From: DASQZK01 sp963771005
GTDB taxonomy: Bacteria; Bacteroidota; Bacteroidia; Bacteroidales; GCA-2748055
Reading direction: 5' to 3'
Length of the DNA: 64,000 bases
Assembly (NCBI GenBank): GCA_963771005.1
Contig: CAVYRO010000002.1
Location: 62,001-126,000, forward strand
The translations under genes were made by a program, and so were the position numbers. The number at the start of each line of letters is the position of its first letter. The stretch's first letter is position 1. This document shows, in pieces, positions 52,978 to 62,206 of the stretch. The notes under the pieces are model-generated. The model saw nothing but the letters and a program-made list of their open reading frames with translations, was not told where the DNA came from and did no database searches.

Positions 52978-54102
52978 TCAGGTATAAATTGTTTTGTCCT
53001 TTACAAATTCTGCTTTCCTTTGAAGCTTTGCCTCATTTTCGGCAAGGGCATAATCCTTTATCAATTCATTGAAAACATTCCTGACTGTGGAAATGCGGTC
53101 AATTTTACCGGCATTTGCCCCTGTAAATGCGAATCCATCGTTGAGGTTGCCCTTGAAGGCTTCAACCAGGGCTTCGGAGATGCAATATAGAGTCGTTTTG
53201 GGATCGCAGGATTTAATGCAATGATGTTTGCAGTGAAGAGGTTTCCGCTTACCCTCATATGCTTCTTCAAGGAACTTGTTGAAAATGGATCTTCCTGGCA
53301 TACCTACAGGGCTTTTTATGATCCGGATATCCTCATTTTTTGCCTTGATAAAAGCATTTTTGAACTCATCGGAGGCATCGCATTCGGTGGTGGCGACAAA
53401 ACGGGTTCCAAGTTGAACTGCCGATGCCCCTTTTTTCATGATACTGTACATATCATGTCCGCTGTAAATTCCCCCTGCGGCTATTACGGGAATATTCTTA
53501 CCATATTTCTCCCGGATTTCAGAAGTCACCCCCAGCACTCCCGAAATCAGGTTTTCCAGTGAATTGGATTCATCCATAAGCTTATCGCTTCGGAAACCAA
53601 GATGTCCTCCTGCTTTTGGGCCTTCAACGACCAGTGCATCGGGCAGGTAATTGTAATTGTGTTTCCATTTCTGGCAAATGATCGATGCTGCCCGGGCTGA
53701 TGAGACGATGGGCACAAGCTTGGTCTTAATACCCTCCCCCAGATATTTAGGTAAATCGAGTGGAAGGCCGGCTCCGGAAAAGATAAGATCGATGCCTTCT
53801 TCGATCGATGTCTTTACCATATCTGAGAAATTCGTGATAACAGACATGATATTAACCCCGAGTACTCCCCGGGTCATCTCCCTTGCTTTGCGGATCTCCC
53901 TTCTTATAGCTTCGATATTGCTTTTCCTGTAGCCGCGGATTTCATTTGGCCGCACCAGGCCGATGCCAACCGTAGAGATGACACCAATCCCGCCCATGCC
54001 GGCCACAGCAGAAGCCAGCCCGGAAAGTGAAATACCAACACCCATTCCTCCCTGTATAATAGGGACCGGGATGGTAAGATCACCGATTTTGAATGAATTC
54101 AA
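52978..54102 (-). CDS. Nitronate monooxygenase (NPD-family FMN protein)
   Basis: 374 residues, TIM-barrel with the family landmarks IPIIQGGMGVGISLSGLASAVA at the N-terminus, LIFSGAGLPLDLPKYL, VEGPKAGGHLG (phosphate/flavin loop), IPVIAAGGIYSGHD and GASAVQLGTRFVATTECDAS. A Cys-rich insertion (CKHHCIKSCDPKTTLYC) follows, seen in many class members of this subgroup. It oxidises alkyl nitronates or acts as an FMN oxidoreductase of the FabK/NMO superfamily. Single gene, minus strand, with no clear partner. Confidence 0.88.
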   Translation of the reverse strand: MNSFKIGDLTIPVPIIQGGMGVGISLSGLASAVAGMGGIGVISTVGIGLVRPNEIRGYRKSNIEAIRREIRKAREMTRGVLGVNIMSVITNFSDMVKTSIEEGIDLIFSGAGLPLDLPKYLGEGIKTKLVPIVSSARAASIICQKWKHNYNYLPDALVVEGPKAGGHLGFRSDKLMDESNSLENLISGVLGVTSEIREKYGKNIPVIAAGGIYSGHDMYSIMKKGASAVQLGTRFVATTECDASDEFKNAFIKAKNEDIRIIKSPVGMPGRSIFNKFLEEAYEGKRKPLHCKHHCIKSCDPKTTLYCISEALVEAFKGNLNDGFAFTGANAGKIDRISTVRNVFNELIKDYALAENEAKLQRKAEFVKDKTIYT

Positions 54103-54131
54103 TATATATTATTTTTTAGAATGTTTAATAA

Positions 54132-54326
54132 CTAAAGTTTTTCCTGTTCATTCCTGACAATTCGTTCCCTTAAAACCCGGACATGCAATGGTTTCCCGGT
54201 TATGGGATCAACCATGACGGGAACCTGGGCAAGGCAGGGACGATCGCATTTCTGCAGGAAAAACCCGGAAAACAAGCCGTTCCAGAGGAACCGGGAAAAG
54301 GATTTAAAAATGAGAGCCGTGATGAA
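54132..54326 (-). other. Open frame with CDRPC motif, no ATG start
   Basis: In the 424-bp gap upstream of the nitronate monooxygenase gene, a stop-to-stop minus-strand frame of 64 codons reads WNGLFSGFFLQKCDRPCLAQ, then VPVMVDPITGKPLHVRVLRE, then RIVRNEQEKL. It has a protein-like composition and a CxxxC pair, but only weak start codons (TTG at 54275 gives 47 residues). It may be a short gene, the end of a decayed one, or chance. The rest of the gap (54327-54471) shows nothing further. Confidence 0.3.
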
Positions 54327-54471
54327 CTAACTGTTAATGAAGAAATTAGTAAATAAAAGCGCAAATTCTCAAATCAGAACGTGCGACAAATGTAGGCATT
54401 TATTTTAAGCTTTGTTATATTCTGTGGTTTTCGTTGGGTCAGGACATCAAATTCCGGCATTAACCGGGATG

Positions 54472-54505
54472 GGATGATGAGGCTTTTGAGTCAGCCTCAT
54501 CATCC
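54472..54505 (-). terminator. Hairpin downstream of the multidrug RND operon
   Basis: Perfect 13-bp stem GGATGATGAGGCT (54472-54484) / AGCCTCATCATCC (54493-54505) with an 8-nt loop, 22 bp past the permease stop. It lacks a strong T run on the minus strand, so it may act as a mRNA-end stabiliser or a Rho-assisted terminator. Confidence 0.55.
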
Positions 54506-54526
54506 TTAAAATTTCCCTGGGTTATT

Positions 54527-57500
54527 TCAAACCAGGTCTCCCAGGTCAGGTTTACGGTCCGGTTGCGGCCTGTCATTGCTGCTGTCTGCAGACGCCATTT
54601 GCCTGGCTGCTCTTTTGGCATACATAAGGTAATACATTACCGGGATAAAGATCAGTGTCAGGAAGGTTGCAAACGACAATCCGAAGATGATGGTCCAGGA
54701 AAGCGGGCCGAAGAACATAACGTTCTCTCCCCCGAAGTAGATATTGGGTTTGAGATGTGCAAACAAACCGATGAAATCGATGTTGAATCCGATAGCCAGC
54801 GGGAACATTCCCAGGATGGCTGCCGTGGCTGTAAGCATCACCGGGGTGATCCTTGTTTTGCCCCCTTCCACAATTGCTTCTTTAAACCCGTGACCCGTTT
54901 TCAGAAGATTATCGGTGAACTCGACGAGCAATATCCCGTTCCGGACAACGATCCCGGCCAGCGCAACCATGCCCATACCCGTCATGGTGATGGATATCGG
55001 CATTCCGAAAATCATAAACCCGAGCAGCACACCGATGATGCTGAATATAACCTCGGTGAGTATGATAATGGGTTTGGAAATGGACTGGAACTGGGTGATC
55101 AGGATAAACATGATCAGGCAGAGGGAAAGGAACATCGCCCTGCCGAGGAAGCCCGCAGATTCCTGTTGGTCTTCCTGTTGCCCTGTGATCTCGACGCTCA
55201 CATCATCCGGTTTGCTGAAGGATTTGAGGCCTGTGCGGATCCCCGCCACGATCTCATTGGCATTATACCCCGGAAGGACATTGGAGGTAACATTGATGAT
55301 CCTCCCGGCGTCTTTGCGGTTGATCCCGCCATAAGAATTCCGGTAGGCTACCTCCGCCACCGCGGAAAGTGGGATCTGGCGAACCAGACCCGAATTCATA
55401 TCCCGGAAGGTGATCTTCGTATTCATCAGCCGGTCAATATTTGTCCGCTGATTTTCCTTGTAACGCAGCATAATGGGATACTGATCCTCACCCTCACGGT
55501 ATTTGGAGCTTTCCTTGCCGTAGATCGCATTTCTCAGTTCCATACCCACCTGTCCGGTGGAAATTCCTTCCGTGTTTGCCCTTATCCGGTCGATGCTTAC
55601 CAGGATTTCAGGCTTATTTGGGTCGAAATCCGTTTTCAGTTCCTCGATTCCCGGTATATTAAGCGAATCGATGAACCGGATAAGCCGGCCGCTCGTATTC
55701 ACCAGTTCAGTGAGGTCATCGCCTGTGACTTCCAGATTTATAGGCTTACCTGTGGGAGGACCCATTTCCTGTTTATCTATGGAGATCTCTGCCCCCGGGA
55801 TATTTTTCACCGTATCGCGGAAGAGATTGATATAGGGGTCGGTCTTTACACCATTGCGTTCTGAATATTCCACAAAATTCACAGTGACTTTTCCTTTCGA
55901 GGATACCTTGTTACCCTGGTCGAACTGGGATTCGGAGGCGCCGAGCGCGACGTTGGAGACTACGGATTCGACGAGGGCCGGATCGCGCTGCAGGACGCCG
56001 GTGATGCGGTGTTCCACTTCCCTGGTCACGGAATCCGTAACTTCGACGCTTGTTCCTACAGGCATTTTCACAAGAGCGAAAATGGCATTCGGTTCGCTAT
56101 CGGGGAAAAATACGATCTTGGGTTTGACCACCCCTACGAGGTAAAAAGTAAGCAGGAGTGCTGCTATGAGAGTGAAAAGAAGGAATTGGGGACGTTTGCC
56201 CTTCAGTATCCAGTTCAGAAGCTGTTCATATTTGGTCAGTGTCTTCGGAATGAGGTAGTGCTGGAAATGAAGGAGTATCTTATAACCGTATATATTATGA
56301 AAAAGAAAAAGGACGCCTATGAAGATGATCAGGTTTCCAAGGAAGAGCAGCCCGGCGAGGTGAAGCACAAGGCCCAGCCCGATGATCCCGCCTGTCCAGG
56401 TGAAGATCCGTTTGCGGCTCATGGTCTGGACCTCTTCCTCGTTGGGTTTCATGAACGATACGGCGAACACCGGGTTCAGAATATAGGCAACGATCAGGGA
56501 GGCGATGAGGGCAAGGATTACGGTTATCGGGATATAGAACATGAATTTTCCGACCACTCCGGGCCAGAAAGCAAGCGGGAAAAACGGGGCAAGCGTGGTG
56601 AGGGTCCCTGAAAGAATGGGAACAAAAACTTCCCCTGCAGCGAACTTGGCGGAAGTTTTAATATCCATTCCGGTCTTTCTAAAGATCCTGTGGGTATTTT
56701 CGATCACGACGATAGCATCGTCCACCACAATTCCGAGTGCGAACAGGAAGGAGAACATGACCAGCATATTCATCGTGAAATTGATCTCAGGTAGCACGAT
56801 ATAAGCCAAAGCCATGGAAAGAGGCACCGAGAGGGCAACGAAGAAGGCATTGGTGAAACCCATGAAGAACATCAGGACCATGGTAACCAGGATAAAACCG
56901 ATAACGATGGTATTGTTCAGATCTTTAAGTGTATTCCTTGTGAACTTGGACTGATCGCCGGTTATGCTGATGTTCAGGTCTGCGGGGAAACGGTTCTCCT
57001 GAAGATCGGAAATGATATCCTTGATCTTGTCAGATGCATCCAGAAGATTTTTACCACTCTTCTTGATCACGTTGATCGTAATGACGTTCAGTCCGTTGAG
57101 CCTGGCATAGCTGTCTTTCTTTGCGTAAGTATCGCTAACGACGGCTACATCCTTAAGGTAAACCCTGGCCCCTGTGGATGAGGTGATCACGATATTCCTG
57201 AGGTCATCGAGATCCCTGAACTCACCGATGATCCTCACGGTGCGCTCCATACCCTGTTGATCAATGCTTCCCCCTGAAATAGTAAGATTTTCCGATGCGA
57301 CCATCCGGTCGATATCACTCAGGGTAAGACCGGCAGCCTGCATTTTGAACATGTCGAGGTTGACCTGGATCTCGCGGTCCAGCGCACCTACGATATCCAC
57401 CCGGGTGATTTCCGGCAGGGCTTCGATCCTGTCCTGCAAGAGATCTGCGAAGTTCTTCAGTTTCTCGAGGTCATATTTTCCGGAAAGGTTGATATACATG

Positions 57501-57937
57501 ATCGGGATATCGGAGAAATCGATATCGCGGACATCCGGTTCCTGGGGCAGATCGTTGGGCAGATCGCTTTTGGTCTTATCCACCTCGTCTTTTACCTTCT
57601 GCTTTGCGTCGGGGATCTCCACATCGGGATTGAATTCGACTACGATAGAGGAGAAATCCTGAACGGACGTACTGTTAATCACCTTGACCCCACTTATGGA
57701 TTTCAGGTTGGTCTCGAGTGGACGTGTAACGAGGTTTTCCATATCCTCGGGGGATGTGCCCGGGTAAAAGGTGTTGACGATGATGTAGGGAATGACGATA
57801 TCCGGGATCTGCTCCTTCGGAATGTTTCTGTAGCTGAATATACCGAAAACAGCAATGATGATGGCCAGAACATAGATGCTTGTTCTGTTGTCGATAGACC
57901 AGCTTGTCGGTTTAAATTCTTTAAACTTGTGTTCCAT
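54527..57937 (-). CDS. RND multidrug efflux permease (AcrB-like)
   Basis: 1136 residues. Twelve membrane spans in two halves; the porter start (STYVLAIIIAVFGIFSYRNIPKEQIPDI region), the TM4 proton-relay motif GIVVDDAIVVIENTHR, and the second-half GMVALAGIVVRNGILLVEF. It exports organic compounds by proton antiport together with the adaptor and TolC encoded upstream. It is closer to the hydrophobe/amphiphile group than to the metal-type CusA at 10.6 kb, because it has the DDA motif. Slightly longer than AcrB (1049), with an extra hydrophobic segment near residues 515-560. Last gene of the operon. Confidence 0.93.
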   Translation of the reverse strand: MEHKFKEFKPTSWSIDNRTSIYVLAIIIAVFGIFSYRNIPKEQIPDIVIPYIIVNTFYPGTSPEDMENLVTRPLETNLKSISGVKVINSTSVQDFSSIVVEFNPDVEIPDAKQKVKDEVDKTKSDLPNDLPQEPDVRDIDFSDIPIMYINLSGKYDLEKLKNFADLLQDRIEALPEITRVDIVGALDREIQVNLDMFKMQAAGLTLSDIDRMVASENLTISGGSIDQQGMERTVRIIGEFRDLDDLRNIVITSSTGARVYLKDVAVVSDTYAKKDSYARLNGLNVITINVIKKSGKNLLDASDKIKDIISDLQENRFPADLNISITGDQSKFTRNTLKDLNNTIVIGFILVTMVLMFFMGFTNAFFVALSVPLSMALAYIVLPEINFTMNMLVMFSFLFALGIVVDDAIVVIENTHRIFRKTGMDIKTSAKFAAGEVFVPILSGTLTTLAPFFPLAFWPGVVGKFMFYIPITVILALIASLIVAYILNPVFAVSFMKPNEEEVQTMSRKRIFTWTGGIIGLGLVLHLAGLLFLGNLIIFIGVLFLFHNIYGYKILLHFQHYLIPKTLTKYEQLLNWILKGKRPQFLLFTLIAALLLTFYLVGVVKPKIVFFPDSEPNAIFALVKMPVGTSVEVTDSVTREVEHRITGVLQRDPALVESVVSNVALGASESQFDQGNKVSSKGKVTVNFVEYSERNGVKTDPYINLFRDTVKNIPGAEISIDKQEMGPPTGKPINLEVTGDDLTELVNTSGRLIRFIDSLNIPGIEELKTDFDPNKPEILVSIDRIRANTEGISTGQVGMELRNAIYGKESSKYREGEDQYPIMLRYKENQRTNIDRLMNTKITFRDMNSGLVRQIPLSAVAEVAYRNSYGGINRKDAGRIINVTSNVLPGYNANEIVAGIRTGLKSFSKPDDVSVEITGQQEDQQESAGFLGRAMFLSLCLIMFILITQFQSISKPIIILTEVIFSIIGVLLGFMIFGMPISITMTGMGMVALAGIVVRNGILLVEFTDNLLKTGHGFKEAIVEGGKTRITPVMLTATAAILGMFPLAIGFNIDFIGLFAHLKPNIYFGGENVMFFGPLSWTIIFGLSFATFLTLIFIPVMYYLMYAKRAARQMASADSSNDRPQPDRKPDLGDLV

Positions 57938-57958
57938 TTAAATCTCCTTTTCCACGAT

Positions 57959-59095
57959 TTACATTCTGATGGCTTCCCCGTCCTGGAGATTGACCTGGCC
58001 GGAGGTTATGAGATCATCGCCGGGTTCCAGCCCGCCGGTGATTTCAACCAGGCCGTTATAGCTTTCTCCAATATCCACCCTGACTTTTTTTGCCGTGGGA
58101 TTGTTGTTACTGTTAACAGCCAGCATTACGTATTTTCCCTCGTTATCGTTCTGGATAAGGTTTATCGGAACAACAATTGCATTATCGGATTTATAGTCGT
58201 TGATCCTGACGATCGCCACCATGTTCGCTTTAAAGTGACTGGCTTCGGGATTCAGCCTGACCTCTATCTCAAAGGTCCGGTTTTGTGGATTAATGTATTT
58301 ACTGGCAGAAGTGATTTTTGCGGTAATCTTTTTATCCAGATCCGGGAATTCGATTTCCGCCTCATCGCCCTGGTTGACCCGGGATGAATAAAATTCCGAG
58401 ATCTCAGCCACCACTTTCACCGAACTGAAATTGATGACCCTGAAAATAGGGACCCCCGGAGCGACGCTCTGGCCAATCTTGACCCCGACATATTCCACAG
58501 TTCCGTTTATGGGAGACTTTATCCGGGTCATCTCTATCTGGTCCTTCAGGGTCTTGATGTTGTTTTCCAGCGATTCTTTGTTATTTTTGGCCGTGAGATA
58601 CTGGACTTCGGAGCCGATTTTTTTATCCCACAGGTTTTTTTGTTTCTCATACATCTCACTGGCAAACTGATAATTTGATTCCAGCTGATTGAGGTTCTGC
58701 TGCAGCACATCGTCATCGAGACGTGCAAGAATTTCACCTTTGGAGACCTTATCACCCATGCTTACATTCACCTCCTCAACAGCGCCCATTGACCTTGCGC
58801 TGATACCTAGATTTTCCTCACCATCCACATGCCCCTGAACCTCGATGTAATGCTTGAAGGTAACGGGTTTCATTTCCTTAACGGCAACGGTGGGGGCATT
58901 CAGAATTTTGGTACCCGCCATATTCCCTGCCGGATTACTGTCGGCTGTTTCAGCTTTCAGCTTACTGATCTGCTCGTTCAGAGCATCACGTTTCTTTTCA
59001 AGTTGTGTTATTTTGGCGGCATTATTACCGTTGCTGCAGGAGACGGTGGCCAGTAAAAACACTACACCTGCCGTTTTAAAGTTCAAAAGTTTCAT
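57959..59095 (-). CDS. RND efflux periplasmic adaptor (membrane fusion protein)
   Basis: 378 residues; lipoprotein signal (LATVSCSNG). A predicted coiled coil near the N-terminus (ITQLEKKRDALNEQISKLKAE), the barrel-sandwich lipoyl-like halves GAVEEVNVSMGDKVSKGEIL and SPINGTVEYVGVKIGQSVAPG, and a hairpin between them (QLESNYQFASEMYEKQKNLW). It couples the AcrB-like permease to the TolC channel across the periplasm. It lies 21 bp upstream of the permease start and 27 bp after the TolC stop, so all are one operon. Confidence 0.92.
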   Translation of the reverse strand: MKLLNFKTAGVVFLLATVSCSNGNNAAKITQLEKKRDALNEQISKLKAETADSNPAGNMAGTKILNAPTVAVKEMKPVTFKHYIEVQGHVDGEENLGISARSMGAVEEVNVSMGDKVSKGEILARLDDDVLQQNLNQLESNYQFASEMYEKQKNLWDKKIGSEVQYLTAKNNKESLENNIKTLKDQIEMTRIKSPINGTVEYVGVKIGQSVAPGVPIFRVINFSSVKVVAEISEFYSSRVNQGDEAEIEFPDLDKKITAKITSASKYINPQNRTFEIEVRLNPEASHFKANMVAIVRINDYKSDNAIVVPINLIQNDNEGKYVMLAVNSNNNPTAKKVRVDIGESYNGLVEITGGLEPGDDLITSGQVNLQDGEAIRM

Positions 59096-59122
59096 ATTTG
59101 TGAATTATGATAAGGTTTCTGT

Positions 59123-60529
59123 TTAATTATTTGCAAGGATCCGCTCAACTTTTGCCTTGGCTTTAAGCAGGGAAATGATGGAACTGTAATAATTTCCCTC
59201 GGCTGTGAGATATTGGTTCTGGCTCTGAGTCAATTCAAGGCTGGTGGCGACGCCTTCATTGAATTTAATCAGATTCTTTTCATATACCTTCCTGCTCAGT
59301 TCCATGCTTTCCTTATTGTTCTTGTAATTCAGGAAGGCAGTCTGGTAATCGTTCTTTGCACTTTCGTATTCCAGGGTAAGGTTCTGCCGTACATTTTCAC
59401 GGGCTAGTTTCGATTTTTCAAGATTGAGGCGGGCCTGGGCCGTTGTTGCCAGTCTTTGAGTGCTCGTGAAGATGGGCAGGTTCGCCGACAGACCCAGGAT
59501 ATCTTTGGGCTGGAAATTAAAAGCAGCCGGGTTGGTCTGTTCCTGATGCTGGTAAAAACCGGAAACCGTGGGCAGGAATTTTGATTTTTCCCGCCTCAGA
59601 CTGGCCTCGTTAATATTGACCTGGTTACTTATGATCTTGTAATCGATGCTTGATGTGACATTGAACTCCGTGGGGAGGACAGACCCGAAGGAGCTGCCTT
59701 CGATAATGCCCGCCAGGCTGTCTGTCAGAACTACGGGTTGTCCGAATTCAATTCCCATCTGTATTTTAAGCAGTTTCATGGCTACATCGCGTTGCCCTTC
59801 CAGCGAAATCACCATGTTCTTAAGATTGGATTCGTTGATCTTTATCTGGTCCACATCGGTTTCCTCGGCGAAACCCTGCTCATACGTGTTCTGAACGTCT
59901 GAATAGGTCTTTTGAATGAGATCCACGCTTTCATTCAGGACATTCAGATTCTCGTCAAGGACGAGGATAAGGTAATACGTGCCCGCCACCGATTCTTTTG
60001 TGGTCAGTTCGGATTTTTCGTAGGCATCCTCCGAGATCTCTTTGTAAATTCGTGCAGCCTGTAACCCGACGATATATTCGCCACTGAATATCAGCTGGCT
60101 GAGAGTGAAGTTAAAGGTGGTATTGTTTTTTGAGGCAAGAGGGATGGCAGGACCGTTAAGAACATAATAATTCAGTCCGCCGAAATTATCCTGATTTTGC
60201 GTAAGATTGTCGAGCTGTCCCTCAGGAACCAGAGCGTCCTGGGTAAGGCCCTGAAGCGGGAAATTGATTTCCGGTATCTTAAAAATATGCTGGTAATTAG
60301 CGGTGACGGAAAATTGGGGAAGACCTATCGCCGTCGTCTCCTGTACTTTTTTCTTTGCTACTTCTATGTCGAGATGTGAGCTTTTAACGGTCTTGTTGTA
60401 CTCCGTGGAATAGGCCTGCGCTTCCGGTAGAGAGAATCTCAGGGTATCGGCATTATCCTGGGCAGACAGATGAAGAACCAGGAAGAGATTTCCAGCTATG
60501 ATCAGTGATCGCTTTACGTTTATCCTCAT
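59123..60529 (-). CDS. TolC-family outer-membrane efflux protein
   Basis: 468 residues. Signal peptide (NLFLVLHLSAQD) then two outer-membrane-factor repeats: RFSLPEAQAYSTEYNKTVKS with the VTANYQHIFKIPEI strand, and the second half from about residue 300 with LSANLPIFTSTQRLATTAQA. Long amphipathic helices (NLTLEYESAKNDYQTAFLNY) form the periplasmic tunnel. It provides the outer-membrane exit for the adjacent RND pump. Unlike the TolC of the metal operon (9.4-10.6 kb) this copy is intact. Confidence 0.92.
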   Translation of the reverse strand: MRINVKRSLIIAGNLFLVLHLSAQDNADTLRFSLPEAQAYSTEYNKTVKSSHLDIEVAKKKVQETTAIGLPQFSVTANYQHIFKIPEINFPLQGLTQDALVPEGQLDNLTQNQDNFGGLNYYVLNGPAIPLASKNNTTFNFTLSQLIFSGEYIVGLQAARIYKEISEDAYEKSELTTKESVAGTYYLILVLDENLNVLNESVDLIQKTYSDVQNTYEQGFAEETDVDQIKINESNLKNMVISLEGQRDVAMKLLKIQMGIEFGQPVVLTDSLAGIIEGSSFGSVLPTEFNVTSSIDYKIISNQVNINEASLRREKSKFLPTVSGFYQHQEQTNPAAFNFQPKDILGLSANLPIFTSTQRLATTAQARLNLEKSKLARENVRQNLTLEYESAKNDYQTAFLNYKNNKESMELSRKVYEKNLIKFNEGVATSLELTQSQNQYLTAEGNYYSSIISLLKAKAKVERILANN

Positions 60530-60549
60530 ATTTTTTCGAATATTTTAGA

Positions 60550-61164
60550 TCAATTAGTTTTCAGCTTTTGTAAATTTTCTTCCAGTATTTTGATGCCGGT
60601 CTCATTCGCTATCCCCCGGATGTGATAAATAAAAAACTCGCGGAAGATCTCACCGGAAGTGAAATCTTCGATCGTGAATAAATTTTCTTCGTAAAGGCTT
60701 TCGATCCTGGATACCTGGAGTTTGACGATGATCTCCTCCTTTAGTTCCGCACGGTAGATGCCTTCTCTTTTCCCCTTGCGGATATTGTCAAGTATCGCCT
60801 GGAACATATGTTCCCTTTGGAATGTGTGCACTTTCTGGAATATGACCGGGTAATATTTCTTCAGATCATAGCCGAAAGAAGGGCTGTATTTTTTTAACTG
60901 GCCGTTCAAAAATTTATGCACTTCAAATAATTCTTCGATTGCATTTTTACCGGTATCCACAAGTGCATGATAGCACTCACTGGTGGTCTCCTGTTCAAAA
61001 TCAATAACTTTTCCAACCAGTTCATTCTTATCACGGACAAACTGGTATAGCGTCTTTTTCGATATCCCCAGCTCCCTGGAAACATCTTCCATGGTCACAC
61101 TCTTGATCCCGTATCTCCGGAATAAATCCAGTACCCTGCCTAATATCTCTTCTTGTTTTTCCAT
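60550..61164 (-). CDS. TetR-family transcriptional regulator
   Basis: 204 residues. The N-terminal helix-turn-helix is clear (VLDLFRRYGIKSVTMEDVSRELGISKKTLYQFVRDKNELV), and the all-helical C-terminal part (KYYPVIFQKVHTFQREHMF) is ligand-binding. As first gene of the operon TetR-TolC-adaptor-RND, it is the expected local repressor, inducible by pump substrates. A candidate operator lies just upstream (61199-61226). Its stop is 20 bp before the TolC start, so it is co-transcribed with the pump it controls. Confidence 0.92.
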   Translation of the reverse strand: MEKQEEILGRVLDLFRRYGIKSVTMEDVSRELGISKKTLYQFVRDKNELVGKVIDFEQETTSECYHALVDTGKNAIEELFEVHKFLNGQLKKYSPSFGYDLKKYYPVIFQKVHTFQREHMFQAILDNIRKGKREGIYRAELKEEIIVKLQVSRIESLYEENLFTIEDFTSGEIFREFFIYHIRGIANETGIKILEENLQKLKTN

Positions 61165-61198
61165 CCCGGCCGCAAAAGTAATAACTTTTTATGTTGTC

Positions 61199-61226
61199 GG
61201 AAACGTTTTATGTAAAAAAAGTTTCC
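61199..61226. promoter_or_regulatory. Candidate TetR operator (28-bp imperfect palindrome)
   Basis: GGAAAC (61199-61204) and GTTTCC (61221-61226) bracket a 16-bp A/T-rich centre, giving a 28-bp imperfect palindrome 35 bp upstream of the TetR start. Size fits operators of QacR/AcrR-type repressors. The rest of 61227-61415 shows no supported gene. Confidence 0.5.
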
Positions 61227-61415
61227 AAAGTATAAAAATTTTTATTCGTTGCAATTTTAAAAAGAATGGTTAAAAAGAATGCTTAATCAAATGTTAATTT
61301 TGGTGTGGCAATGGGGAAAGCAGGGGGACTGGCATAGCCTTGGGGTTCGAAAAAAACAGATCGCGAAAGAAAAAGCTGACTTTGAAGTGCCAATGATATG
61401 AGGTTATTCCGCCAT

Positions 61416-61883
61416 TCAGCCTTTGAAATGAAGCTTTTCGGCCAGGTCATCGATCAAGGCGGACTGGGCCGGGTTAAGTTTTTTCCTGGCCGTTGCAAGG
61501 TCGAACCAGCAACCCCTGTCCACTTCGGGAAATTCCTGCGTTCTGCCTGACTTTGGAGGCCATTCCATCGGGAAAAGATTGCTTTTGATAGTGGACGTAT
61601 CGAGATCATTTTCGAGAGCAAACGCGTGGATAACCTTCCCGCTTTTCAGCTTTACAGGTGTCAATTCGATGAAATCGCCGGAGACCTCCGATCCGGTCTC
61701 CTCGTAAAATTCCCGCAAGGCGGCATCGAGAGCGGCCTCCCCTTCGTTGAATTCTCCTTTGGGAACAGACCAGGCGCCAAAATCTTTCCTGGCCCAGAAG
61801 GGCCCGCCGGGATGAACAAGCATCACCTCGGGACTATCTTCCTTTATCCTGTAAAGCAATATTCCTGCACTCCGGTTGGCCAT
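61416..61883 (-). CDS. NUDIX hydrolase
   Basis: 155 residues. The Nudix box is complete (Gx5Ex7REUxEExGU): GEFNEGEAALDAALREFYEE then TGSEV. The N-terminus (RSAGILLYRIKEDSPEVMLVHPGGPFW) and the tail EFPEVDRGCWFDLATARKKLNPAQ are like small NTP/diadenosine-polyphosphate-type pyrophosphatases. It probably hydrolyses a nucleoside diphosphate linked compound as a housekeeping or damage-control enzyme. Its 5' leader abuts the second composite repeat (from 61906). Confidence 0.9.
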   Translation of the reverse strand: MANRSAGILLYRIKEDSPEVMLVHPGGPFWARKDFGAWSVPKGEFNEGEAALDAALREFYEETGSEVSGDFIELTPVKLKSGKVIHAFALENDLDTSTIKSNLFPMEWPPKSGRTQEFPEVDRGCWFDLATARKKLNPAQSALIDDLAEKLHFKG

Positions 61884-61905
61884 GATGAAATATTTATGTA
61901 TGAAG

Positions 61906-62195
61906 AGGTTTGAAATGGTTTGAAAGTTTTGGTTTCGACCCCATTCAACAAATCAACAAATCAACAAATTCTTCGGGGAGTTTCACCACAGATTTCACAG
62001 ATTATCACAGAAAAACTTGTTGCAGATTGTTTGAAATGGTTTGAAATGGTTTGAAATGGTTTGATATTGTTTGAGATGGTTTCAGGTAGGTTAGGTAGGT
62101 TAAAAATCTTTATCCGTGAAAATCCGTGTTCCTCTTCTCTTAAACCAATTCAAACCATATCAAACAACCTCAAACCATATCAAACCACATCAAAC
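61906..62195. repeat. Composite modular repeat, copy 2
   Basis: Same module order as at 39111-39500: TTTGAAATGG words, ATCAACAA units (61944-61965), the identical 49-bp block (61966-62014), decamers (TTTGAAATGG type, about 62029-62080), the second shared block (62070-62117), and ATCCGTG/CTTC words. It then adds decamers in the opposite orientation (CAAACCATAT type, 62141-62195), so the copy is flanked by inverted decamer arrays. Occupies most of the gap 61884-62206; no gene is supported there. Confidence 0.93.
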
Positions 62196-62206
62196 GTGTT
62201 CCACAT

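Noticed and set aside
54563..55864. 433-residue plus-strand frame opposite the AcrB-like permease
   Set aside because: Long only because of low stop frequency opposite a GC-richer gene; composition (His/Asp-rich, no domain) is typical of a shadow frame.
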